NCBI GenBank assembly: GCA_049324315.1
Contig: JBMOKU010000073.1
Span: forward strand, 84,037 to 148,036
DNA: 64,000 nt
Direction: 5' to 3'
From: JBMOKU01 sp049324315
GTDB taxonomy: Bacteria > Bacillota > Clostridia > Peptostreptococcales > Thermotaleaceae
In this document: piece after piece, positions 16,884 to 25,485 of the stretch
Numbering within the stretch: position 1 is the first letter of the stretch
Layout: every line of letters starts with the position of its first letter
The notes under the pieces: model-generated
Database searches by the model: none
The model's input: only the letters and a program-made list of their open reading frames with translations
What the model was told of the DNA's origin: nothing
Position numbers and translations under genes: made by a program

Positions 16884-18521
16884 TTATACCGTATCAGGAT
16901 GGGAACCGCCGCCGCTGCCATGTGCACCGCCATGGCATTTTACAACCTGTAAAGGCCGCATCATATCATGGTCTTCATGCTCCAAGATATGACAGTGCCA
17001 TACATAATCTCCTGCATGGTGTTTAAAATGGGCGATGATTCTTGTTATCTGCCCAGGCTGTGCTCTTACGGTGTCCTTCCATCCCCGTTCATTTTCATCG
17101 GGAGGAATAGGGTCCCCTGTGTATTTGATTTCACCCGTAGCCTGGTAATGGGCAACATCAAAGGGCCTTCGATCAAGGATCTGGAATTGAACCAGATGGA
17201 GATGTATGGGATGGGGAAACTGTGTAAGATTGAGAATGTTCCATATTTCGATGGAGTCCAGCTTTGGTTTTTCGGTGGCAGGATCATCCCACATCATATT
17301 ATCCAATAGAAGCATAGGACGTCCAAACCTATCTCTTGAAGCACTCAGTGTCAGATACCTGACCTCCGTTGCCATATCTTCCGGGATAGGTGTTACGAAG
17401 TACAGTTCCGGAGGAATAACACTGGTATCCTTTCCCTTCAGGGGAAGTACCACTTTAAACTGCATAACAGAGGCTCTGTTCGGATCTGTAGAATCATTGG
17501 TAAGAACGATATTTTCACCTTTATTCTGGGAGAAGTCAATGATAATATCAGCCCGTTCAGCCGGCTCTATGATCAAGCTTTTCAATTCTACGGGTTTGCT
17601 GAGAAGTCCCCCGTCTGTACCTATCTGATAGAAGGATTGTCCGTTGAAAAGCCGCAGTGTATAGGCAGAGGTATTGGAAGCATTGAGTAATCGAAAACGA
17701 TATTTTCTAGGTTCTACCTTTAGATGGGGCCAAACTTTTCCATTAACTACAATGGTTTCCCCGATAAATGCAGGAACCACCGAAGGATTTACCGGTACTG
17801 GGAACGGTGGCTGTGATGGATAAAATAAAGAACCGTCTGAATTGAAGGATTTGTCCTGTATCATCAAAGGGATTTCATAAGGTCCCCGAGGCAAATTCAG
17901 TCTGGGTTCCAAATCATCTCGTATAATATAAAAGCCTGCCAATCCTGCATATACATTTAATCTTGTAATACCCAGTGCATGGTCATGATACCACAGGGCT
18001 GCAGCCTGCTGATGGTTCGTATAGCGATATACTTTTCTGGAAAATGCGGAGCCCGTTTCTCTATAATCTTTTGTGTACCAGGCCTCCGGATATCCGTCGC
18101 TGTCGGGAGCTACGTCGGCACCATGAAGGTGGACCACGGTACGTACCTCCGGAGTGTCGATGGCTCCATGCAGCGTACGGTCTATAGGCAGAAAATGTCT
18201 TGGGGGAAGATTGTTCACCCATCGTACAAAAACATGTCGGTCCCTTTTCGTTACAATCGTAGGACCGGGACAGATGCCTTCATATCCCCAAACCATCGTT
18301 TCGGGAAAATATCGATGAAATTTATGCTTTGCACACTTCATTTGTACTTCATAGTAGAGTCCCTCTGGGGTATAGTCTTTTGGTTGAAGAATCGGAGGAA
18401 TGACCAGTTCGTCAACAAATTTAGGAATGGTATTGGGATCGGAAGGATCTACTTTTTTCCCAGGGCATTGAAATCCCTCTGGGTAACTTTTTTCATCAGA
18501 GACTTCAAGTTTTTCGGCCAT
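16884..18521 (-). CDS. CotA-like multicopper oxidase (spore coat laccase type)
   Basis: Protein of 545 residues with all copper motifs: HLHGADVAP, WYHDHALGITRLNVYAG, HPIHLHLVQF and HCHILEHEDHDMM, plus the length and N-terminal layout of Bacillus CotA. It oxidises phenols or metals with oxygen and in Bacillus sits in the outer spore coat. There is no signal peptide, consistent with a coat protein made in the mother cell. I chose the Met at 18521 (GGAG 10 nt upstream) over an upstream ATG at 18566. The neighbours across the shared promoter also look coat-related. Confidence 0.85.
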   Translation of the reverse strand: MAEKLEVSDEKSYPEGFQCPGKKVDPSDPNTIPKFVDELVIPPILQPKDYTPEGLYYEVQMKCAKHKFHRYFPETMVWGYEGICPGPTIVTKRDRHVFVRWVNNLPPRHFLPIDRTLHGAIDTPEVRTVVHLHGADVAPDSDGYPEAWYTKDYRETGSAFSRKVYRYTNHQQAAALWYHDHALGITRLNVYAGLAGFYIIRDDLEPRLNLPRGPYEIPLMIQDKSFNSDGSLFYPSQPPFPVPVNPSVVPAFIGETIVVNGKVWPHLKVEPRKYRFRLLNASNTSAYTLRLFNGQSFYQIGTDGGLLSKPVELKSLIIEPAERADIIIDFSQNKGENIVLTNDSTDPNRASVMQFKVVLPLKGKDTSVIPPELYFVTPIPEDMATEVRYLTLSASRDRFGRPMLLLDNMMWDDPATEKPKLDSIEIWNILNLTQFPHPIHLHLVQFQILDRRPFDVAHYQATGEIKYTGDPIPPDENERGWKDTVRAQPGQITRIIAHFKHHAGDYVWHCHILEHEDHDMMRPLQVVKCHGGAHGSGGGSHPDTV

Positions 18522-18735
18522 AAGATTCACACTCCATAAAATGAATTTGACAGTGTCATGTAACACATTGCCAATGTACTTGGCTAGTACACTATATGAA
18601 CGAAAATCCCTCAGGTTACAAAAAGAAAAAATGAAAAATCTTTTTATCTAATAACCATTAGCAAGTCCACATTTCATTACATAGTATAATGTAGGGACAA
18701 TACTCTCCTATTAAATAAAGAAAGGAAGTGTATAT

Positions 18736-19599
18736 ATGGTTATCTCAGACAAAGAGGATATTTTTAATAGTAAAGACGCGATATTACTTGCAGCTATGAG
18801 CTATCAGACATATCCATTCTTTCTAGAAGGAAAGCTCATCCTGCCAAAAGGCTATGAGCTTCGATATACCATTCGTGCTTTTGTTAATGTAGAGAACCCT
18901 ACAGAAGAGGTATTCGGCTTTATTGCAGAGTCAAAAGACACAATCATTATAGCGTTTAGGGGATACATTTTATATCCTGCAGACCTCATTGCACAATATG
19001 ATATACTTCAGGTACCATATCCTTTTGTCACAAATGCGGGAAAAACCTCACGGGGATTTACTTGTATCTATCAATCAACAAGAGACAACTTAATCAGGCA
19101 ATTAGACAAACTATCTACAGCAAAACGGCTGTTTATTACCGCTCACAACTACGGAGGAGCTTTGGCAACGTTGGCTGCTTTAGATATTGCAGTGAATACC
19201 GGGTTTAAGAATCCTATCGTGTATACCTATGGCAGTCCACGTGTGGGAGATCCTGAATTTGCTTCCAGGTTCAACATGACGGTAAAAAATAGTATACGAA
19301 TTGTTAATATACATGACTCTTTTCCGACTTTCCCAGAGCGAGTGTATCCGCCTCCTTTTACAGATGAAGGATTATTGTATGAACACGTAAAAACAAAGTA
19401 TCCGATCTCTTTCCAGCTGAATAATACACCACGCAATGATAGTATTGGCTGCTATTTTAAAAACCTCAGCCAAATGAATCCTGATTTTGCCCGAGCATTA
19501 TGTAGTGAAAACCCGGGTTTTTGTCCCAATACAGAAATGTGTTTTCCTTTTCAAGGAACATGCAAGTGTCCTACGCCTTGCATGAAAGAAAGGAGTTGA
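18736..19599 (+). CDS. class 3 lipase-like protein lacking catalytic Ser and His
   Basis: Protein of 287 residues, clearly paralogous to the lipase half of the next gene. In the nucleophile elbow the sister has GYSLG, while this protein has AHNYG, so Ser is replaced by Asn138. The Asp (IHDSFP, D194) is kept, but the catalytic His position is Asp235 (TPRND versus ARNH). The AFRG strand is kept but the following TD is changed to YI. It is probably a non-catalytic binding or structural protein. The tail is Cys-rich (NPGFCPNTEMC, CKCPTPC), and there is no signal peptide. It ends 4 nt before the next gene. Confidence 0.8.
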   Translation: MVISDKEDIFNSKDAILLAAMSYQTYPFFLEGKLILPKGYELRYTIRAFVNVENPTEEVFGFIAESKDTIIIAFRGYILYPADLIAQYDILQVPYPFVTNAGKTSRGFTCIYQSTRDNLIRQLDKLSTAKRLFITAHNYGGALATLAALDIAVNTGFKNPIVYTYGSPRVGDPEFASRFNMTVKNSIRIVNIHDSFPTFPERVYPPPFTDEGLLYEHVKTKYPISFQLNNTPRNDSIGCYFKNLSQMNPDFARALCSENPGFCPNTEMCFPFQGTCKCPTPCMKERS

Positions 19600-19603
19600 A
19601 TTT

Positions 19604-21814
19604 ATGGATATCTCATGCGTAGAGAATATTTTTAATAGTGAAGATGCCATATTGCTTGCGGCAATGTGCCATCAGGCAAATCTACTTTTTGAAGAAGGAG
19701 AAGAAGAACCTATCTTACCAAAAGGCTTTGAAACTCGATATATCATTTGTGCTCTTGCCGGCGTTGAGGAACCGGAAGCAGAGGTGTTTGGTTTTATTGC
19801 AGAATCACAGGATGAAATCGTTATGGCTTTTAGGGGAACTGATTCATTTAAAGATAATGAGTCGGATCAAGACTTTTATCAAGTCCCCTATCCTTTCGTC
19901 AAAAATGCGGGAAAAACCCATCGTGGCTTTACTTGTATTTATCAATCAACAAGAGACCAGCTAATCAGAGAATTAAACAAGCTTTCTACAACAAAAAGAC
20001 TATTAATTACCGGTTACAGCTTAGGAGGCGGTTTGGCAGTGTTGGCTGCTTTAGATATTGCAGTGAACACCGGATTTAAGAAGCCTATCGTATATACCTA
20101 TGGTAGTCCTCGTACCGGAGACCCTGACTTTGCTTTCCGGTTCAACCAAACGGTAAAAAATAGTATTCGTGTTTTCAATGTCCATGACATTATTCCGACT
20201 TTACCGGCCCAAGCTTATCCGCCGCCTTTTACAGAGGAAGGAATATTTTATCAACATGTACAAATAGATTATCCCCTCTCTTTTCAACTGAATAGTATAG
20301 CTCGTAATCATTTTATTAACTGCTATTTCAAAAATCTCAGCAAAAAGAATCCTGGCTTTGCCAAAGCATTATGTGCTGAAAATCCTGGTTTTTGTCCGGA
20401 TACGTGCGTATGTGTTCCCTTTGAAGGAATATGCAGTGAGAATAACTCCATTATAGGTTGGAAGAAATGTATTAAGCATCATGATAAGGAACCCGAACTG
20501 ACCGGACGTATCGTTCTACCGGGAGATCCACAATATAATGTGGCCCGTCAGGAGTTCAATACCTTCTTCAACAGATTCCCGCTGGTCATCGTCTTTGCCC
20601 AGGAAACACAGGACGTAGTCAATGCCGTACGCTGGGCACGTTTTTGGAACGTACCGATCCGCCTGCGTTCCGGCCGCCACAACTACGAGGGGTTGTCCGT
20701 GGTCGATGCCGGTATCGTCATCGACGTCAGTGAAATGAAACGGGTAGAGGTGGACCGCAAGCACGGTACTGCTACGGTACAGACCGGTCTACGGGACTTC
20801 GAATTATACGAGATCCTAGGGTCCCAAGGTTTGGTAGTACCCGCCGGCCTTTGTCCAACCACAGGCATCGCCGGGTTTACCCAGGGCGGCGGTCAGAGCA
20901 GTCTATCTCGACCATGGGGTCTGGCTATCGATAACTTGCTCGAGGTAGAAATAGTCGACGCCAACGGAAACGTGCTCCGCGCTAATGCCGACCAAAATGA
21001 CGATTTGTTCTGGGCCTTGCGTGGGGGCGGCGGCGGCAATTTTGGCGTCTGTACCTCCTTCCGCTTCCGCACCCGCCAAATCGATACGGTTGCTTATGCC
21101 AGAATCGATTGGGAGCTGAGGGATCTAGCACCGGTACTGCGAACCTGGCAGAACTATACACTTCCTGATGCCGATAGGCGACTCACGCCACTCCTCACCA
21201 TAGCTTCAGGAGAAGAGTCGTTGCTGCTTATGCAAGGAGTCTTCCTAGGTTCGGCTAAAGAACTACGCTGCCTTCTGGAGCCTTTACTACGGGCTGGTTC
21301 ACCGCAGGAGGTAACTATCGAAGAGATACCTTGGCTTGAAGCTGTGTCCTTGATAGCAGCTACCCAGCCGACATCCCCCGAGCCATTCAAGAGCGTGGGC
21401 CCCTTTGTCGACCGCCTGCTGCCGGACGAGGCCATCGCCAAGATCCAATGCTTCATCAACAATCCGCCTACCTCCTCGGTATCCGTCTTTTTCCACGGAC
21501 TGGGCGGAGCAGTAGCTGAAGTTCCGAGTCACGCAACAGCATACTTTTACCGCAATGCTCTATCGAACATGTCATTCTATGCCACATGGAATACACCGGA
21601 AGGAGCAGGCCCGGGCATCCGCTGGGTAGAGGACTTCCGCCGTGCTATGCTCCCATTTACCAGAGGCGTGTACGTCAATACGCCGGACCTCTCCATCAAG
21701 AACTGGCCCGAGGCGTACTACGGCGGCAACTTCAAACGTTTGACCCAGGTAAAAGCCAAATACGACCCGAAGAATGTCTTCAATTACCCACAAAGCATTC
21801 CACCCTCCTATTGA
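19604..21814 (+). CDS. fusion of class 3 lipase and berberine-bridge-type FAD oxidoreductase
   Basis: Protein of 736 residues. Residues 1 to about 285 form an intact lipase domain: Ser139 in GYSLGG, Asp195 in VHDIIP, His236 in ARNH. Residues about 300-736 form a PCMH-type FAD oxidoreductase with RSGRHNYEG (His359) and GLCPTTG (Cys417), the two positions used for bicovalent FAD in this family, and a GGGGGNFGV loop. That half resembles CotQ/YvdP, a Bacillus spore-coat oxidoreductase. The join near 20480 coincides with a sharp GC rise, so the second half looks acquired. ATG follows GAAAGGAGT. Confidence 0.85.
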   Translation: MDISCVENIFNSEDAILLAAMCHQANLLFEEGEEEPILPKGFETRYIICALAGVEEPEAEVFGFIAESQDEIVMAFRGTDSFKDNESDQDFYQVPYPFVKNAGKTHRGFTCIYQSTRDQLIRELNKLSTTKRLLITGYSLGGGLAVLAALDIAVNTGFKKPIVYTYGSPRTGDPDFAFRFNQTVKNSIRVFNVHDIIPTLPAQAYPPPFTEEGIFYQHVQIDYPLSFQLNSIARNHFINCYFKNLSKKNPGFAKALCAENPGFCPDTCVCVPFEGICSENNSIIGWKKCIKHHDKEPELTGRIVLPGDPQYNVARQEFNTFFNRFPLVIVFAQETQDVVNAVRWARFWNVPIRLRSGRHNYEGLSVVDAGIVIDVSEMKRVEVDRKHGTATVQTGLRDFELYEILGSQGLVVPAGLCPTTGIAGFTQGGGQSSLSRPWGLAIDNLLEVEIVDANGNVLRANADQNDDLFWALRGGGGGNFGVCTSFRFRTRQIDTVAYARIDWELRDLAPVLRTWQNYTLPDADRRLTPLLTIASGEESLLLMQGVFLGSAKELRCLLEPLLRAGSPQEVTIEEIPWLEAVSLIAATQPTSPEPFKSVGPFVDRLLPDEAIAKIQCFINNPPTSSVSVFFHGLGGAVAEVPSHATAYFYRNALSNMSFYATWNTPEGAGPGIRWVEDFRRAMLPFTRGVYVNTPDLSIKNWPEAYYGGNFKRLTQVKAKYDPKNVFNYPQSIPPSY

Positions 21815-21850
21815 ATACTGCTAAAATGATATAAACAGATGTTATTAAAT

Positions 21851-21897
21851 AATATGGGATAAAAGAGTCAGCACGCTTAGCTCTTTTATCCCATATT
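21851..21897. terminator. intrinsic terminator
   Basis: Perfect 17-bp stem (21851-21867 with 21881-21897) with a 13-nt loop, between the fusion gene and the convergent phosphoesterase gene. Confidence 0.8.
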
Positions 21898-21977
21898 AGC
21901 TGTATAATCATCCCGCTGATTCTCGATAAGGACATCGTGGCAGGCACATGCTTCCGACTGTACCCATCTTTGTTACA

Positions 21978-23198
21978 TTATTTTTCCAAGAAATCCACCG
22001 TTATATCAACCACTTCCGGTGTGGTGCCTATACGTACAGGCGGGCCCCATGCACCTACACCGCTGGAAACAATAATCTGAAAACTTCCTGTTTCAAGATG
22101 TCCATGGTCAATTTTGAAGACTCTGCTTGTAACAAGATTAAACGGAAAAAACTGACCTTTATGGGTATGCCCCGATAACTGCAAATCAACGCCCGCATTC
22201 TCTGCTTCTTCAAGGTCTATGGGCTGGTGGTCCAGCATGATTACAGGCAGTTCCCGGTCTATTCCGTTCATTATCTCTGATAGTTCCATACGCTTCTTCC
22301 CACTTGCCATTTCATAGGACTTATCTTCCCGTCCGATGATGTAAAAGCTTTCTCCCACTTTTACGCTGCTGTCTCTTAGTACATCGATTCCCGCTTCCTT
22401 CAATTGGTCTGTTATTAGATATGTCAAATCTCCGGTTAGATAATCATGATTCCCTAAGGATGCATAAACGCCATACTTGCTTTTTATGTTTTGGAAATCC
22501 TTTTTCATTTCCCGTTTATCAAAAACCGTCATATCATCGATAATATCTCCGGCTATCAAGACAAGGTCAGGATTTAATTGGTTGACTGTATCAATTATTC
22601 TTTTTTGTCTTTGATCATCGATACTATTGAGATGCAGGTCGGATATCATTGCTATGCGAAGTTGTTCTAAAGAGCCTGCCTGCTTAGGAATCGTTATATG
22701 ATAAGGTGTAACTTTTATATTTCTTGCATTGAACGTTCCATATACCAACAAAACGACCACAAAAACACAAGCTAATATCCCCATGTTCAAAGCAAAATTC
22801 GGTTTATCCCCGACAACCGTTGGAATAAATCTTATCCATCGATCCAATAGACGAATGATATCAATGCTCACAATAATAAGAGCGAAATACGTCAAAGCTG
22901 CAAACCAATAAGAGCCTAGCGTATACAAACTGCTTCTTAAAAAATGAGGCAAATGATTGTTCGCCACCATTCCGACAAGACTGGATATTACGACGGCAGC
23001 AAAGACAGTGCCATAGACCGTTATATGAAGAAAAGACAGCTTGCTGCCTAAAAATTGCCAGCCACGAAGACCAATAAAGTAGTTTAATGCTCCGAATAAT
23101 GCAATCATTATGCTTACTACAATATAAAACCTCAATTTCATACTCCCCTTTAATCCGGTCTTAAAATCACCCTGCTTTAAGCTTTCACCTTCATACAT
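21978..23198 (-). CDS. membrane-anchored calcineurin-like metallophosphoesterase
   Basis: Protein of 406 residues. Four hydrophobic segments occupy residues 25-155. A YkuE-type phosphoesterase domain follows with the full metal set: ISDLHLN, AGDIIDD, LGNHDYL, LDHQP and SGHTHKGQFFP. Members of this subgroup cleave phosphate esters at the membrane, possibly lipid intermediates; the substrate is unknown. The start is uncertain: Met at 23198 has a distant GGGAG, while an internal Met 19 codons later has AAAGGGG too close. It is not a CapA/PgsA protein. Confidence 0.8.
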   Translation of the reverse strand: MYEGESLKQGDFKTGLKGSMKLRFYIVVSIMIALFGALNYFIGLRGWQFLGSKLSFLHITVYGTVFAAVVISSLVGMVANNHLPHFLRSSLYTLGSYWFAALTYFALIIVSIDIIRLLDRWIRFIPTVVGDKPNFALNMGILACVFVVVLLVYGTFNARNIKVTPYHITIPKQAGSLEQLRIAMISDLHLNSIDDQRQKRIIDTVNQLNPDLVLIAGDIIDDMTVFDKREMKKDFQNIKSKYGVYASLGNHDYLTGDLTYLITDQLKEAGIDVLRDSSVKVGESFYIIGREDKSYEMASGKKRMELSEIMNGIDRELPVIMLDHQPIDLEEAENAGVDLQLSGHTHKGQFFPFNLVTSRVFKIDHGHLETGSFQIIVSSGVGAWGPPVRIGTTPEVVDITVDFLEK

Positions 23199-23255
23199 TT
23201 TAAACCATAACTCCCTTCGAGACCATATGGGTTTTCTACAATAATTTAGGTCGGT

Positions 23256-24465
23256 CTACCTCGTAGATTTCAACACGCCGCGGATCTTATAATATCCCCT
23301 GAGCAAGCCGACAAGAGGCTTGAAATAAAAACCTTCCATTTCCTTGGAGACATCCTTTAAGTGCTTTCGGATCGGCAAATTCTGGGGGCAATGCTTTTCA
23401 CACTTTCCACAGTCCTTGCACAAGGAAGCATAAGAAGGCCTTCCTCCATCTGCCCCCATTGTAAAACCTACATACATCATTTGATACATTCGATCCATGA
23501 ATAGATGCTTATTGTTATAGCTGCTGAAGCACATGGGAATGTTTACACCCGCCGGACATGGCATACAATATCCGCATCCGGTACATCCGACTTTCATCAT
23601 CTGATTAAGAGACTCTTTTACCTCATCAACAATTTCCAGTTCATTCATTGAAAGTGAATGGGGATATGCGCTCTGGGCAATCCTAATGTTCTCTTCAATA
23701 TGGGACTCTTCATTCATTCCTGACAAGACAATGGATACTTCCGGATGATTCCATACCCAGCGCAGCGCCCATTCTGCCGGAGTTCTTTTCATTTCAGCTT
23801 GTTCCCATATGCTCTGTACCTGAGGGGGGCATCTTCCCCACAAGGAATCCGCCTCTCAGCGGTTCCATAACTGAAACGCCAAGACCTTTAGAGGCAGCAT
23901 ACATAAGTCCTTCTTTCCCTGCTTGATAATGTTCGTCCATATAATTATACTGAATCTGGCAAAAATCCCATGGGTAGTCATCTACGATATCTCTGAATTG
24001 GTTACTATCTCCATGATATGAGAATCCAATACGCCGTATCTTTCCGGACTGTTTCGCCTTTTCCAGAAATTCTTCAACACATAATTGTTTCAACCTCTGC
24101 CAGCCTTCCCTGCTGGTAACGGAATGTATCAGGTAATAATCAATATAGTCGGTTTGCAGCCTCTTTAAAGAAGTATTAAGAGTCGATTCCATATCTTTCA
24201 TAGAGTGGATCAGAATAAGGGGCATTTTTGTAGCGATCATCACTTTGTCTCGATATCCTTTCGCCAAGATATTCCCTAAAACAGCCTCACTTCCACTGTA
24301 TATATAAGCTGTATCAAAATAGTTAACCCCTTGCTCGATGGCTGAAATAATCTGCTTTTCTGTCCGTTTTTCATCAATTCTTCCGTCCTTTTTCGGAAAC
24401 CGCATACATCCATAACCTAAAATGGAGACTTTATCTCCAGTTTTACCCATTTCACGGTATAACAT
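23256..24465 (-). pseudogene. ferredoxin-type aldo/keto reductase interrupted by a frameshift
   Basis: Two overlapping frames together encode one protein like that of 3105-4265: an N-terminal part from MLYREMGKTGDK through VSVMEPLRGGFLVGK, and a C-terminal part from PPQVQSIWEQAEMKRTPAEW to the CTGCGYC and CKDCGKCEKHCP clusters. The switch falls at a run of six G (six C on the coding strand) at 23824-23829. Adding or removing one base restores the frame, so this is a real indel, slippage, or a sequencing error. GGGGAG lies 8 nt before the ATG at 24465. A TetR-type operator lies upstream. Confidence 0.8.
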
Positions 24466-24513
24466 TTTCAGCTCTCCCCTTTTCAAATATTTTATGATCT
24501 TAATAATTCACCA

Positions 24514-24531
24514 GGAATGAATATTCATTCC
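24514..24531. promoter_or_regulatory. TetR-type operator upstream of the aldo/keto reductase
   Basis: Perfect 18-bp palindrome GGAATGAATATTCATTCC, about 50 nt before the reductase start. A near copy lies upstream of the tetR gene itself. Confidence 0.7.
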
Positions 24532-24614
24532 GTTCTTGATAAAAAAAATTCATCTACCTCTTTTACGCTAAAGTTTTTACATCATAAACCAGTCGGCTCT
24601 GTCATCCTGTGTTT

Positions 24615-24665
24615 TGAGCGATAGCGGAGGACCTTTCCTTAGATTAGATTCTTCGCTATCGCTCA
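24615..24665. repeat. palindromic interspersed-repeat-like hairpin
   Basis: TGAGCGATAGCG (24615-24626) pairs with CGCTATCGCTCA (24654-24665), with GTCATCCTG before it. This resembles the widespread GTCATTCTGAGCGAAGCGAAG / CTTCGCTTCGCTCAGAA hairpin repeats of many bacterial genomes. It may also end tetR transcription. Confidence 0.5.
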
Positions 24666-24710
24666 GAAAGCCCCAGCGTAATATACCGTCAAAAACGTAA
24701 TATTATAGCC

Positions 24711-25283
24711 TCACCGTTTGATCATATCCCATATGGCGTCTATTCCTTCATTGATGGAAACTTCATCAAATTTGACGTTGCCGGAAAGATACAGTTTTGC
24801 AAGGGATCTAATGGCACCAATCAAAAGTGTACCTAATATTTCAATCGGCATTTCTTTCAGTAAATTCTGTTCTCTGGCTCGTTTAAACAAATCTTCAATC
24901 GGCTCAGCTATACGCATACCCTCTTCACGGGTAGCTGCCGTGATCAGCGGGGAATTCTCATACTGTTCACCAAAGGACAATTCCGCAGGATTTTCGATCA
25001 TATAGTAAACAAAATCCTTAAGCAATTGCTTAAAACCTTCACGAACAGGTAGGTCTTTCGAATAATTCTTAAAGATATATCGGGTCATTCGGGTCTTTAT
25101 ATCTATATATAACGCATTAATCAGATCCTCTTTACTGTTAAAATACCGATAGATCGTACCTACGCCTATATTAGCCCTTTGAGCGATTTGCGACATAGGT
25201 GTACCGTGAAAGCCCTGTTCTGCTATGAGTTCAAGGGTGGCTTTGAGCGCCGCTGCTCTTTTATCTTGAATTTCTTCTTTCAT
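24711..25283 (-). CDS. TetR-family transcriptional regulator
   Basis: Protein of 190 residues: helix-turn-helix at the N-terminus (ATLELIAEQGFHGTPMSQIA, ANIGVGTIYRYFNSKEDLIN) and a helical ligand-binding domain. The Met at 25283 follows GGGGAG with 5 nt; the longer frame to 25355 has no such site. Matching palindromes stand before this gene and before the downstream reductase gene, so it likely represses both and responds to a small hydrophobic or carbonyl ligand. Confidence 0.9.
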   Translation of the reverse strand: MKEEIQDKRAAALKATLELIAEQGFHGTPMSQIAQRANIGVGTIYRYFNSKEDLINALYIDIKTRMTRYIFKNYSKDLPVREGFKQLLKDFVYYMIENPAELSFGEQYENSPLITAATREEGMRIAEPIEDLFKRAREQNLLKEMPIEILGTLLIGAIRSLAKLYLSGNVKFDEVSINEGIDAIWDMIKR

Positions 25284-25316
25284 ATTTGCTCCCCTAGTAA
25301 AATGAGACTTCATTAA

Positions 25317-25333
25317 GAATGAACATTCATTCC
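25317..25333. promoter_or_regulatory. TetR-type operator upstream of tetR
   Basis: GAATGAACATTCATTCC differs from the perfect palindrome at 24514-24531 mainly at the centre. It lies about 35 nt before the tetR start and suggests autorepression. Confidence 0.6.
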
Positions 25334-25485
25334 GCTTCTGCAAATAAATTATCATGGAATGAAGAATCTGTCAAGTCACTCACTGAAAATAACAGGAGCT
25401 GATACAATCCACTAAACACCAATTGTTACACACTCTATCCATGCTCTATAAAAACACTCATTTGTTCTCTGACGATCCCGCAAAC

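Noticed and set aside
17979..18539. 186-codon plus-strand open frame
   Set aside because: Lies antisense inside the multicopper oxidase gene, whose copper motifs are intact; no ribosome binding site or protein-like features.
21978..23198. Metallophosphoesterase as the missing CapA/PgsA
   Set aside because: CapA belongs to a different subfamily; this protein has a four-helix anchor and YkuE-type motifs and lies 20 kb away.
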